DNA of 64,000 nucleotides, from the NCBI GenBank assembly GCA_943788195.1, contig CALSPH010000002.1:62001-126000 (forward strand). The letters run 5' to 3'. Each line of letters opens with the position of its first letter. Position 1 is the first letter of the stretch. Made by a program: the position numbers and the translations under genes. Below the pieces are notes generated by a model, which had not been told where the DNA came from, ran no database searches, and saw only the letters and a program-made list of their open reading frames with translations. Origin of the DNA: an uncultured Bacteroidia bacterium (GTDB lineage Bacteria > Bacteroidota > Bacteroidia > NS11-12g > UBA955). Shown here piece by piece: positions 53,801-61,601 of the stretch.

Positions 53801-54212
53801 CATCATTATTCACATCCGCCATAGCAACCCCCGTAGTCCAACCCTTGGAACCCGTATTTGATTTCTCAGTAATATCTTCGAACTTAAAATCGCCTTTATT
53901 TAAATAGAGCTTATTACTGGTTTGATTTCCCCCGAAATATAAATCCTGAAGCCCGTCATTGTTGATATCACCAACAGCTACGCCACCTCCATTAAAATAG
54001 TATATATCATCAAAAACATTCTCCTCTTCAGTCTGTTCTAATGAATTTAAAAAATTGACCCCAGAAAATTCGCGATCAATTAATTCGAAATGAACATTCT
54101 CCTTTTGGCTTATTTCACTGCTCCCTTTATCTTTCTGATGGTTCTTATCCGAATTACAGGAGTATACCAATAACAGAGTTAAGGCACTAATTGATATTAT
54201 TTTTCTCATCAT
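50883..54212 (-). CDS. FG-GAP/VCBS and ASPIC/UnbV repeat lipoprotein (CRTAC-like)
   Basis: A giant 1109-residue lipoprotein (lipobox VYSC at about residue 19). It carries many FG-GAP/VCBS-type calcium-binding loops spelled DxNNDGxxDLY or DxDGDGDLDI (first set about 75-430, second set about 640-1070) and, between them, an ASPIC/UnbV domain (about 530-625; NYLRLKF, YFENYPTRGFQS, VDKLVIWWPSGK). This layout is typical of Bacteroidota CRTAC1-like surface proteins, probably adhesion or binding scaffolds built as beta-propellers. It is transcribed from its own promoter (54244-54251), separated by a terminator from the upstream haloperoxidase-like gene. Confidence 0.9.
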   Translation of the reverse strand: MMRKIISISALTLLLVYSCNSDKNHQKDKGSSEISQKENVHFELIDREFSGVNFLNSLEQTEEENVFDDIYYFNGGGVAVGDINNDGLQDLYFGGNQTSNKLYLNKGDFKFEDITEKSNTGSKGWTTGVAMADVNNDGWLDIYACRTSPYVEDDERRNLLFINNQDGTFTERAAEFGLDNKGFSTQASFFDADNDGDLDMYLANRPLQYEGIYREFYKKYRFTDELGTHRMFINNNNKFTDKSTEADVLCNGYGLSANIGDLNQDGLTDIYVCNDFIYPDFIYYNKGNGKFVDKAKDMMKHTSLSSMGSDLADFNNDGLVDIFTVDMLAESNDRKKMNSNEDDYDKYLRVFKNGYGHQLMRNNLQLNVGNKTFVDIGFMAGVAETDWSWAPLFADFDNDGYKDLFVSNGYFKDFNNMDFIKFRNESTGSNDGKKESILSVIAIMPETKIQNYIFKNNGDLTFTKKSDEWGITQKTFSQGAVYADIDNDGDLDIVMNNLGEFPSLYKNGLDNKNYLRLKFIGNQSNSYGIGCKAWATIGGETQYFENYPTRGFQSTVEQFVHIGTGEAKKVDKLVIWWPSGKTQTMMDVKPSQLLVVKESDADFNDFKFPSSEVSVKKFISEMKPPFIFEHKESEFVDFRNEPLLPHMMSRFGPGVAVGDINGDGLDDVFIGGGARIALSKLFVQQKDGSFNLAIAQPWSKDVKTEHVDAQFFDMDGDGDLDLITVSGGNEFKNTGTYYSPMIYENDGKGYFATSIDALPNIETPALSVEVADIDGDQDLDIFIGGAVVPGAYPLPTASYLLENDGTGKYKDVTTTWSKGLMLPGIINECEFADLNNDGLPDLIIAGYWKNVSVFMNTGNQFIDQTAALGLNESSGWWNALKVMDVDGDGDLDIIAGNEGMNNLMRVNPSKPSYILQGDMTRNNQIDAVCFYTIQGKQVPLHSYTEIIQQMPGLIQKRYPKVSMYANATMANLFSDQELTGSKTFKINNFKSGVFVNEGKRFVFKPFPMEAQLSNINDMLAEDVNQDGKMDLVLVGNSDAPRISLGRNDAFNGLILLNEGKANWKPVTFDESGFYVPNIAQRIASIKTSTSSIWMVANNSEKAQFFKKTK

Positions 54213-54243
54213 TTTAAATCGCTAATTTAACACATCTACCTAA

Positions 54244-54251
54244 CAAAAATA
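54244..54251 (-). promoter_or_regulatory. Predicted -7 element of the FG-GAP gene
   Basis: The minus strand reads TATTTTTG, matching TAnnTTTG, 31 bases before the ATG at 54212. Confidence 0.5.
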
Positions 54252-54282
54252 GGTAATACATTCATATATAATATTTGGGCAC

Positions 54283-54313
54283 AAAAAAGCAGCACCAAGT
54301 ATTGATGCCGCTT
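54283..54313 (-). terminator. Intrinsic terminator after the haloperoxidase-like gene
   Basis: On the minus strand, AAGCGGCATC and GGTGCTGCTT pair over 10 positions (two wobbles) around a seven-base loop and are followed directly by a T-run. It lies 15 bases after the stop codon of the gene ending at 54329. Confidence 0.8.
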
Positions 54314-54328
54314 CCTTAAAAAATTATC

Positions 54329-55648
54329 CTATTTAAGATTTATTGTCTTGTTAATATATTCTCCAATGCTATCACCCATGGATCTTCCTTCTACAATGGC
54401 TGGCGTAAAGTGAATACCACCATACTGCCGGCTTATGCAAGCTTCGGTTGCGGCCATTTTAAAGCTTTCAAATTGCCTAGGCTGGTTACCAAAAGGAAGT
54501 TCTGTTGAATCTGTGTACGCAAAATTGTCTCCAAATTGGTAGGTTAATAAGGTGGTGAGTGTTCCAGATACAACACTATGTCCACTTGGATATTCTGGGA
54601 AAGCAGGCGTTTGAAGAATCGGTCTCCAATTCGCATCAATTCTTCTATTTATCACCGTCTCAGGACGGATATAGTTACTTCTATATTTCTCATCCCAACA
54701 AGCTATAAAGGCATCGTGCATTCCAATTGCAATAGAAGTAAACGCTTCTGCTTGTTTCGCCAAACTCGCATCTGTCATACGAATTGCCGTTGAAGTAATG
54801 CCCATCCAATGTCCTGCAGGAGAAGGTTTCTCTGTAGAATACATCATATGTCCTACATGGTGAGAAACATTTGGATTATCATCCCAGAAACGCGCAATCG
54901 CGATACGTTCGGGTGTGCTATCATTAACTGCTTGATACACTTCCATGGTTTCAAGCATAAAGGGAGATCCTGGGGTCGAATCATATGCTGTAGGGCGCTT
55001 TGGTTTAAAAGCATCAGCACTCGGTATAACAAAAGGTCTGATCCGATTCCAATTCGGCTCTATTGCTCGTGAATAATCTGGTGGGGTCTGTTCCCAATAC
55101 CCAACCGTGTTTGCGGGTTGAAACTGATCAAAGTTTCTAGATTCACTAAAAGTATCTCTACTGGCCCATTCAATAATGATATCAGCTATTTGTTCTCCAT
55201 ATTTTTTGGAGGCTTGATAGTTTGATTCAGGCAATAACTCAGTATAAATGGAATCTTTAATATGACTAAATTGCTTAACAATAAACTCAGAATATGTTAA
55301 TGCTGTGGCGACTTTTGTAAATGCAGTGAAGGCAACCAAATCCGCATTCATTGTATTGGTATCTGCACCAGGGGTCTCTGGCATATCATTTAACTGATTT
55401 GCTAAACTTTTATATCCTGAATTAAATGCTAACAAAGATTGATATGCAGCAATATTTGCATATGCATAGTTTCTTGCAGCAACAGGAGGTGTAAACTTAT
55501 CTCTCATCATTGCTAAACGCAAGTTTTCGTTGCATTCGCTTAGAATATTCTTGTTAATTAATGTCGTAAATTCCTTGTTGCCGCCAGAATTACAGGCGAC
55601 AATTGTCAAGGTAAGGACAAGATATGCACTTAACGTTCTTAACTTCAT
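54329..55648 (-). CDS. Vanadium-dependent haloperoxidase-like lipoprotein (PAP2 superfamily)
   Basis: A 439-residue lipoprotein from the ATG at 55648 (signal with lipobox TIVAC). The reading frame stays open upstream, but that part overlaps the small basic protein gene in another frame and has no signal. All vanadate-binding motifs are present: KYRSNYIRP (K-x6-RP), EYPSGHSVVSG (PSGH) and SRQYGGIHF (SR-x4-H type). Members use vanadate to oxidise halides or act as acid phosphatases; which applies is not readable here. A helical N-terminal domain precedes the motifs as in bacterial V-haloperoxidases. Confidence 0.87.
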   Translation of the reverse strand: MKLRTLSAYLVLTLTIVACNSGGNKEFTTLINKNILSECNENLRLAMMRDKFTPPVAARNYAYANIAAYQSLLAFNSGYKSLANQLNDMPETPGADTNTMNADLVAFTAFTKVATALTYSEFIVKQFSHIKDSIYTELLPESNYQASKKYGEQIADIIIEWASRDTFSESRNFDQFQPANTVGYWEQTPPDYSRAIEPNWNRIRPFVIPSADAFKPKRPTAYDSTPGSPFMLETMEVYQAVNDSTPERIAIARFWDDNPNVSHHVGHMMYSTEKPSPAGHWMGITSTAIRMTDASLAKQAEAFTSIAIGMHDAFIACWDEKYRSNYIRPETVINRRIDANWRPILQTPAFPEYPSGHSVVSGTLTTLLTYQFGDNFAYTDSTELPFGNQPRQFESFKMAATEACISRQYGGIHFTPAIVEGRSMGDSIGEYINKTINLK

Positions 55649-55656
55649 AAGTGATA

Positions 55657-55803
55657 CTATTGATCTTCTAATATAACGCCAGACTCCCCTTTGTATGGAG
55701 ACTTCTGCGTTGGAACTAAATTGTTCTTTACCAACATTTGTTGACGCTGTCTTTCTCGTGTTCTTAGTCTGCGCAACTTTCTTTCTGTTCTTGTAACTGC
55801 CAT
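55657..55803 (-). CDS. Small highly basic protein, unknown
   Basis: A 48-residue protein from the ATG at 55803. Its first half is almost entirely basic and coil-like (RTERKLRRLRTRERQRQQ) and the second half holds SPYKGESGVILED. A -7 element at 55848-55855 precedes it and the haloperoxidase-like gene begins 8 bases after its stop. The basic helix suggests nucleic-acid or ribosome binding. I do not recognise a family. Confidence 0.6.
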   Translation of the reverse strand: MAVTRTERKLRRLRTRERQRQQMLVKNNLVPTQKSPYKGESGVILEDQ

Positions 55804-55847
55804 GGTTATATTCTTTAATCTCAAAAAACACTGCTTTTTGAGGAGTG

Positions 55848-55855
55848 CAAATTTA
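55848..55855 (-). promoter_or_regulatory. Predicted -7 element for the basic protein and haloperoxidase genes
   Basis: The minus strand reads TAAATTTG (plus strand CAAATTTA), 44 bases before the ATG at 55803. The only gene-free sequence beyond it is the short stretch to 55884. Confidence 0.5.
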
Positions 55856-55884
55856 AGCAAATAGTTAATTATTGCAAAGCCTTG

Positions 55885-56415
55885 TCAATAGTTTAATGTT
55901 AGCTCATTAGATTGTTCTTTATTACTCTCTTGTAAGCTTCGATCAACGAGGGTAAAACGATACCGAATTTGGGTATGTGCAAAGAATAAAGTGGGCTTTA
56001 CAGGAATGCGCAAACGCAGCGTTCCTCGGACGGATTTAACATCACCAACGGGCGTTAAATTGGCTATTCTTTGGCTCAATTGAAGGCTATCATCGCTAGC
56101 TAAAATCCAGTTTCCATTTTCCTTGTACTCTAAATCGATCCATAAATTATTAAAATAGGGCTCACCAAAGCGAAATGGGCTAAATGTATCTGAATCAGAT
56201 AAACCAATATCTCCATCACCATCTTTATAATTTATTACAGCTATAATTAAACTGTCTAAATTGGTAACTGGATGCTTCAGCACTTCTATTGCCTCCAGTT
56301 CAATTTCAGGAATAGGTGAATCTCCAAAACTTTCAGGCTTACAAGAATGAATAAGCGTGAGGATCACACTGCAGAATAAGATTAATATAGTACTTTTGAA
56401 ACGGATAATATTCAT
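55885..56415 (-). CDS. Lipoprotein of unknown function
   Basis: A 176-residue lipoprotein from the ATG at 56415 (signal STILILFCSVILTLIHSC, cysteine about residue 25). The mature part contains INYKDGDGDIGLSDSDT, a pattern common in Bacteroidota surface lipoproteins, and ends in a beta-rich region (RYRFTLVDRSLQ). Its start codon overlaps, on the opposite strand, the start codon of the LuxE-like gene (the two ATGs share the CATG at 56413-56416). Confidence 0.7.
   Translation of the reverse strand: MNIIRFKSTILILFCSVILTLIHSCKPESFGDSPIPEIELEAIEVLKHPVTNLDSLIIAVINYKDGDGDIGLSDSDTFSPFRFGEPYFNNLWIDLEYKENGNWILASDDSLQLSQRIANLTPVGDVKSVRGTLRLRIPVKPTLFFAHTQIRYRFTLVDRSLQESNKEQSNELTLNY
56391..56398 (+). promoter_or_regulatory. 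Predicted -7 element of the LuxE-like gene, inside the opposite gene
   Basis: TACTTTTG matches TAnnTTTG and lies 15 bases before the ATG at 56414, within the coding part of the divergent lipoprotein gene. A weaker element for the lipoprotein (minus strand TATTATTG, 56430-56437) lies correspondingly within the LuxE-like gene. Confidence 0.45.
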
Positions 56416-57394
56416 GGCCAACCTTAGCTCAATAATAGCCAACTGCAATAACGACAATTTTAAGGAAATAGCCTTAGAATTATTTCAGTTTCAGGCAAAA
56501 AATTGCATGGTTCTGAACCAGTATATAAAGGAAATTGGCAAGAATGCTTCTGAAGTAGATTCCATTGAAAAGTTAATCTATTTACCCATTTCTTTTTTTA
56601 AATCGCACCGGATCAACAGCCTAAATTCTAATACTGATTTTCACTTTAAAAGTAGTGGAACAACCGGGACTCCCTCAAAGCACTATATTCCAGATTTATC
56701 CATTTACGAATCCAGCTTTGTCCAACATTTTAATCATGCTTTTGGCGATTTTGAAAAGTATTGCCACTTGGCATTGCTACCGAACTACCTAGAGCAAGGC
56801 AACTCATCCTTGGTTTACCAGGTAAATCACTTCATTGAACACGCAACGGTTAAGGGTGCGTTTTATTTAAATGATTTTGATGCACTTGCCAAACACCTTG
56901 AGTCCAATAAGAAAAAAAATATTCCTACCATACTATGGGGTGTTAGTTATGCATTGCTCGATTTTATTGCTGGCTTTCAACTTGAATGGGATAAGCTCAA
57001 AGTGATAGAAACTGGTGGAATGAAAGGTAAAAGAAAAGAAATGATTCGCACAGAACTTCATTCTATATTGCATTCTGCTTTTCCTAAGACTGAAATATCA
57101 TCTGAATACGGGATGACTGAATTACTATCACAAGCCTATTGGGATGTTGAAAATCAACAATTCCAGACACACCCAAGTATGAAAATCATTATTCGAGACC
57201 CTAGAGACCCATTCAATATGATGGTCACAAATCGTCATGGAGCCATCAATGTGATTGATTTAAACAATTGGCAAACGTGCTCGTTTATTGAAACGGAGGA
57301 TCTTGGCAAGATGAATGAAACAGGTGGCTTTGATGTCCTGGGTAGAATGGATCAAGCTGAAACTCGAGGTTGCAGTCTAATGTATACGGAATAA
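56414..57394 (+). CDS. LuxE-like acyl-protein synthetase / acyltransferase
   Basis: A 326-residue protein of the LuxE/PaaK-like adenylate-forming group, starting at the ATG at 56414. Adenylation signature HFKSSGTTGTPSKHYI (about residues 75-90), then KVIETGGMKGKRKEMIRTEL and SSEYGMTELLSQAYWD, the LuxE-type active-site region, and GRMDQAETRGCSLMY at the end. LuxE activates a fatty acid as acyl-AMP and holds it as a thioester; here no luxC, luxD or luciferase genes are visible, so the true substrate is unknown. It converges with the fumarylacetoacetase-like gene 18 bases away. Confidence 0.85.
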   Translation: MANLSSIIANCNNDNFKEIALELFQFQAKNCMVLNQYIKEIGKNASEVDSIEKLIYLPISFFKSHRINSLNSNTDFHFKSSGTTGTPSKHYIPDLSIYESSFVQHFNHAFGDFEKYCHLALLPNYLEQGNSSLVYQVNHFIEHATVKGAFYLNDFDALAKHLESNKKKNIPTILWGVSYALLDFIAGFQLEWDKLKVIETGGMKGKRKEMIRTELHSILHSAFPKTEISSEYGMTELLSQAYWDVENQQFQTHPSMKIIIRDPRDPFNMMVTNRHGAINVIDLNNWQTCSFIETEDLGKMNETGGFDVLGRMDQAETRGCSLMYTE

Positions 57395-57412
57395 ATTTAA
57401 ATTATCTACAAA

Positions 57413-58426
57413 CTAGCTTGTTTGCATATTCTTTTTTAGTGCCAATAGCGAATGAGTTGAGTCTACTGCTTGGATTGTATTCACTAACTTACCAAGACCT
57501 GTAATCTCCATTTCTACCGTATCACCATCTTTAAGCCATTGTGGAGTAGAATTTGGATCAGCCAGCTTTGCAGACCCATTGAGTTCCATAAAGCAACCGG
57601 TGCCAACCGTACCACTTCCAATCACATCACCTGGATATATATCTGCTCCATAAGCACAACGTTCTAGAATCTCAGCAAATGTCCAATCCATATCTCCTGC
57701 ATTTCCTCTGCTCACTTCAACCCCATTTACTTTACAAGTCATAGTCAAATCATACTGATTACCGGTATGACCTGGTTTGGTTGGTTTAAGGTATTGTTCC
57801 ATTTCATCTGTAGTAACCAAGAAAGGTCCTACTGCTGTACTGAAGTCTTTTCCTTTGGCAGGCCCTAAATTAAGACGCATTTCTTCCATTTGGATTAAAC
57901 GTGCGCTCATGTCATTCATGATTAAATACCCTGCAATATATTCATCGGCTTCAGCTGCTTTAATGTTTCTTCCTTTCTTTCCTACTATAATAGCAACTTC
58001 CAATTCAAAATCTAATTTATGAAAATGATCTGGCATGCATTCAATTGGCCCCGGTCCTTGAACCGCATTGTGATTGGTAAAATACCATATCGGGAATTGA
58101 TCAAATTCAGGTATCATGTCTACCCCGCGATTCCTTCTTGCGGTAAAAACATGTTGACGAAATGCATACGCATCTCTACATGAGGTTGGATTCGTTATTG
58201 GAGACAACACGGTTTTCTCATCATATCCAAGTGCAGCATTTCCATTCCCGTTTAAAATGGTTTGTTCAACCGCACGAGCTTTATCCATCGCACCTTCTCC
58301 CATTTGTAAGAATGACAGCATATCTGATGGCAAACTTCCATCATGTGCATTTAAATCATAAATGGTGCTGTCCACTAAAACCCCAAGTCGAGCTTCATTA
58401 GAATTGGTATAGGTAACTAATTTCAT
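57413..58426 (-). CDS. Fumarylacetoacetate hydrolase family protein
   Basis: A 337-residue FAH-family enzyme that cleaves C-C bonds in beta-diketo acids; the best-known member ends tyrosine breakdown by splitting fumarylacetoacetate to fumarate and acetoacetate. Visible: RDAYAFRQHVFTARRNRG, the metal-binding block HKLDFELEVAIIVGKKGRNI, DMSARLIQMEEMRLNLGPAKGKDFSTAVGP, and GDVIGSGTVGTGCFMEL. The long form with its N-terminal beta domain is present. It is one base downstream of the phosphosugar isomerase gene and probably cotranscribed. Confidence 0.88.
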   Translation of the reverse strand: MKLVTYTNSNEARLGVLVDSTIYDLNAHDGSLPSDMLSFLQMGEGAMDKARAVEQTILNGNGNAALGYDEKTVLSPITNPTSCRDAYAFRQHVFTARRNRGVDMIPEFDQFPIWYFTNHNAVQGPGPIECMPDHFHKLDFELEVAIIVGKKGRNIKAAEADEYIAGYLIMNDMSARLIQMEEMRLNLGPAKGKDFSTAVGPFLVTTDEMEQYLKPTKPGHTGNQYDLTMTCKVNGVEVSRGNAGDMDWTFAEILERCAYGADIYPGDVIGSGTVGTGCFMELNGSAKLADPNSTPQWLKDGDTVEMEITGLGKLVNTIQAVDSTHSLLALKKNMQTS

Positions 58427-58427
58427 G

Positions 58428-59408
58428 TTAATTTTTACTTAAGTATTTTTTCAATTCGGTTATATTCTTTACTTGCATATTATCTGCACCCACCTTATTA
58501 CTTAACAAAATGCTGAACCAATCTAATATATGCACTGTTTTGTATATTTCACTGATTACAGCACCATCAAAATTAATCGTAACAAACGGAATATTGTTTT
58601 CTTTTAATACCCCTTTAAGGAAATTGAAACGCTGAGTTACACGCTCATTGCTATTGCCATCCAAAAGCACAAAATTACTCGGCAAGGCAGAATAATACGT
58701 TTCTAATACATTGTGATTATTCTCTGGCAATACATTCACAAATGCCTCTAATTTGGCATTCTCTTGAATTTGTTGTGCAAAACGGGTGGCAGTTGGTTCT
58801 GCATTACGGTCAGCAACTATGACAAATTTGTTCTTCACTTTGGCATCAAAGTAATTCAACATTCTCTGTGCACTTTCCTTCCAATCATTTCCATTTTCGT
58901 AGGTCTTGATCGTATGCTTAAACTCATCTGTTATATTATCAATCCCAAGCAAGTCTGCGAGTATTAAAAAGTTGATTGCAGAAGAGAAACCAAAAGCCAT
59001 TCTTGGCTGATAACCTTCTGGAACTGCATATGTTTTGAATTGATTTTCTTCGCTAATCTCTGCTAATATTCCACCACTTGAAATGGTGACAATCTTACAA
59101 TTTGCCTGTAAGCCTTCGGCCAACATTGACAAGGTTTCTTCCGTTTCACCAGAATAACTTGCTAAAATGAGCAGCGTGCGATTGCCAATATAGTTAGGTA
59201 AATGATAATCTGAAACTACTTCTATGCTCTTATCGGACAACTCATAAAAAAAGTTTTTAGCAAATCTCGCTCCTATCCCGGACCCTCCAAGTCCCCCCAT
59301 TACTATATGATCGATGTCTTCCGGTTTTATACCATGCGAAGTATAATTATCTAATGCGTATTGCAGTTGATCCTTGAAATTTTCTAATGACTCCTCGTGT
59401 GTTATCAT
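58428..59408 (-). CDS. Bifunctional phosphoglucose/phosphomannose isomerase
   Basis: A 326-residue two-SIS-domain isomerase of the PGI/PMI family, interconverting glucose-6-P, fructose-6-P and mannose-6-P. The first SIS domain has MGGLGGSGIGARFAKNFF (about 35-52) and LASYSGETEETLSMLAEG (about 82-99), and the C-terminal domain carries the typical KNKFVIVADRNAEPTATRFAQQ. The ATG at 59408 is used because the open frame upstream has no family resemblance and a -7 element lies in it at 59419-59426. The fumarylacetoacetase-like gene follows one base later. Confidence 0.85.
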   Translation of the reverse strand: MITHEESLENFKDQLQYALDNYTSHGIKPEDIDHIVMGGLGGSGIGARFAKNFFYELSDKSIEVVSDYHLPNYIGNRTLLILASYSGETEETLSMLAEGLQANCKIVTISSGGILAEISEENQFKTYAVPEGYQPRMAFGFSSAINFLILADLLGIDNITDEFKHTIKTYENGNDWKESAQRMLNYFDAKVKNKFVIVADRNAEPTATRFAQQIQENAKLEAFVNVLPENNHNVLETYYSALPSNFVLLDGNSNERVTQRFNFLKGVLKENNIPFVTINFDGAVISEIYKTVHILDWFSILLSNKVGADNMQVKNITELKKYLSKN

Positions 59409-59418
59409 ATTTAGTGTG

Positions 59419-59426
59419 CAAATGTA
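59419..59426 (-). promoter_or_regulatory. Predicted -7 element of the phosphosugar isomerase gene
   Basis: The minus strand reads TACATTTG, matching TAnnTTTG, 10 bases before the ATG at 59408. Confidence 0.5.
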
Positions 59427-59514
59427 ATGATAATGAATAGGAAGATGAAGTATTGGATAAAAAATTGGTGCAATCTTTATCACATACCTAGAAAGGATAC
59501 CCAATAATTAAATT

Positions 59515-59522
59515 TAAATTTG
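59515..59522 (+). promoter_or_regulatory. Predicted -7 element of the rluD-like gene
   Basis: TAAATTTG matches TAnnTTTG and ends only 4 bases before the GTG start at 59527, implying a transcript without a leader. Confidence 0.45.
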
Positions 59523-59526
59523 CCAT

Positions 59527-60567
59527 GTGGTTGAAGAAACGCAAGAACAGGACAATTCCTCTTCAGAGGAAGAATTATATGAACACCATCAATTTACGGT
59601 TGATCCTGGGCAATCACCTTTGCGCATTGATAAGTACTTGATGCACAAAATACAGAATGCGAGTCGTACCAAATTGCAGGCCGCAATGCGCAATAACTCC
59701 GTTTTAGTAGATGATAAACCGGTTAAGCCCAATTTTAAGGTCAAACCCAATCAGGAAATTAGCATTGTCCTTCCCTATCCTCCTCGAGATACCACGGTTC
59801 ATCCGGAAGAGCTGGACATTGAATATGTGTATCAAGATGATGATCTGGCTATTATTAATAAACAAAGCGGTATAGTAGTACATCCTGGATTCAACAACTA
59901 CACGGGCACTTTACTGCATGGATTATTGTACGATTTTAATAAAACCATTCTCCCTGATATTAAAATTACACCTCAATTAGCGCATCGGATTGATAAAAAT
60001 ACCAGTGGGCTTTTAGTTGTGGCTAAGCATGAAGATTGCCTTGCCCATTTAGCCAATCAGTTTTATCACCACACCATCGAGCGCAAGTACTTAGCTTTGG
60101 TCTGGGGCAATTTTGAAGAGGACCATGGAACCATCGAGGCTCCCCTTGCCAGAGATAACAAAGACCGAAGAAAACGATCAGTTCCTGCTAATCCTGAGCT
60201 AGGTAAGCACGCGATAACCCATTATAAGGTATTAGAAAATTTTCATTTTTGTAGCCTCATTGAATGCAAGTTAGAAACTGGTAGAACGCATCAAATCAGA
60301 GCGCATATGGCTCATATTGGTCATCCTATTTTTGCAGATGAGCGTTACGGTGGAGACAAAATATGGAAAGGCAGTCGGCATGCGAAATTCAAACAGTTTA
60401 TCGATAACTGTTTTAAGATAATTCCGCGTCAAGCATTGCATGCTCAAGTACTTGGGTTCGAACATCCAAAAACTAAAAAAGAGGTTTATTTTGAGGCTGA
60501 ATTGCCATCCGACTTTACATTAGTGCTTGAGAAAATTCGGGATTACGTGACAAACAATACCCTTTAA
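59527..60567 (+). CDS. RluA/RluD-family pseudouridine synthase
   Basis: A 346-residue pseudouridine synthase that isomerises uridines in 23S rRNA (RluD-type). An N-terminal S4 RNA-binding domain (about 30-80, LRIDKYLMHKIQNASRTKLQAAM) precedes the catalytic domain with D156 in the signature HRIDKNTSGLLVVAK. It reads through to ALHAQVLGFEHP and the C-terminal end without interruption. The start is GTG at 59527; an ATG two bases upstream is in another frame. The family match is firm, the exact target uridines are not. Confidence 0.92.
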   Translation: MVEETQEQDNSSSEEELYEHHQFTVDPGQSPLRIDKYLMHKIQNASRTKLQAAMRNNSVLVDDKPVKPNFKVKPNQEISIVLPYPPRDTTVHPEELDIEYVYQDDDLAIINKQSGIVVHPGFNNYTGTLLHGLLYDFNKTILPDIKITPQLAHRIDKNTSGLLVVAKHEDCLAHLANQFYHHTIERKYLALVWGNFEEDHGTIEAPLARDNKDRRKRSVPANPELGKHAITHYKVLENFHFCSLIECKLETGRTHQIRAHMAHIGHPIFADERYGGDKIWKGSRHAKFKQFIDNCFKIIPRQALHAQVLGFEHPKTKKEVYFEAELPSDFTLVLEKIRDYVTNNTL

Positions 60568-60574
60568 AAATAGC

Positions 60575-61567
60575 TCAAGATAAGCCGGTAAAATCATGTT
60601 TGTTCATGCATTTAAAATGGCCATATGGGCACTTTTTAAAACCGATTTTACTACAAGGTCTGCAATACACATCCACTTCCAGTTGCCTGTTTTCATAATC
60701 ATGGAAATTGACAGGATAGAATGGATACATGCCAAACTCAGGTATGGTATTCCCCCAAATTGAAATAATGGGTTTAAGCAGTGCAGCAGCTATGTGCATT
60801 AAGCCGGTATCATGGGTGATCACTTTTCTAGATTGCTCAATGATGCTTGCTGATTCCTGCAAATTATAACGCCCACAAGCATTGTGACAATTGGGCACTG
60901 CCTTCATCAATTCCTCAGCATCGTTATAATCCTCCTTACCTCCAAGCAGGATAGTTGTTTGATTCAATTGAGTAAGCAAATCAACTTGACGATGAAAAGG
61001 CAATTTCTTCGTTTCATGTTGACCTCCAATGGCATAGGCATAGTATTTCTTTGCCTCTAATCCAGGATAATGCTTCGGTATATCTATTCGGAAGCGCTGC
61101 TCAATAAAATAATCTAAGCCTTTGTCATCGAAGGGAATTCCGATTTTTTCCAAGGGTTTCATGTAACGATGAACGATGTGCTTCTTGGGCAATACGCGTT
61201 TTAGTTTAAACCGAACGGCAAACCATTTTGCCAAATTGATCTTATTAAATCGTACCCATTTCGGTCGATGCCGTTGTTTCAATAGATAAAACCAAACCCG
61301 TCTGGTTCTCAAATTGTTATGTAGATCAACCACAAGATCAAACTTTTGACGAGCTAAATGTTTCAATGTTTTCTTGCCTTCCCAGTAGATTTCTTTATCA
61401 ATAAATGGATTAGCTGCGAATGCATGGACAAACTTCTTTTTACTTAAGAAATGCAAAGTGCTGTGTGGATACTTCCGCTTAATACATCGCAGGGCAGGGC
61501 TTGTCAGCACTATATCACCTATAGAGCTAAAACGAATTACTAATATGTTTGAAGGGCTTTTAGCCAT
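60575..61567 (-). CDS. Family 9 glycosyltransferase (heptosyltransferase-like)
   Basis: A 330-residue GT9 enzyme. It begins ILVIRFSSIGDIVLTSPALRCIKRKYP, the GT9 N-terminal strand and loop, with VVDLHNNLRTRR in the acceptor domain and the donor-side segments ITHDTGLMHIAAALLKPIISIWG (about 250-272). The C-terminus holds several cysteines (YCRPCSKIGFKKCPYGHFKC). It probably adds a sugar to lipopolysaccharide or another surface glycan. Confidence 0.88.
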   Translation of the reverse strand: MAKSPSNILVIRFSSIGDIVLTSPALRCIKRKYPHSTLHFLSKKKFVHAFAANPFIDKEIYWEGKKTLKHLARQKFDLVVDLHNNLRTRRVWFYLLKQRHRPKWVRFNKINLAKWFAVRFKLKRVLPKKHIVHRYMKPLEKIGIPFDDKGLDYFIEQRFRIDIPKHYPGLEAKKYYAYAIGGQHETKKLPFHRQVDLLTQLNQTTILLGGKEDYNDAEELMKAVPNCHNACGRYNLQESASIIEQSRKVITHDTGLMHIAAALLKPIISIWGNTIPEFGMYPFYPVNFHDYENRQLEVDVYCRPCSKIGFKKCPYGHFKCMNKHDFTGLS

Positions 61568-61601
61568 GCAGGGGCAAATATAAGCTTGAAATTATTACAG
61601 A

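Noticed and set aside
50883-54212. Internal DNA repeats in the FG-GAP gene as a tandem repeat array
   Set aside because: The repetition is at protein level (DxNNDG loops), diverged at DNA level, and fully explained by the FG-GAP/VCBS architecture.
55657-55831. Extending the haloperoxidase-like protein upstream to 55831
   Set aside because: That stretch overlaps a separate small basic protein frame and lacks a signal peptide; the ATG at 55648 opens a proper lipoprotein signal.
56414-57394. A bioluminescence (lux) operon based on the LuxE-like gene
   Set aside because: No luxA, luxB, luxC or luxD is present; stand-alone LuxE-like acyltransferases are common in Bacteroidota.
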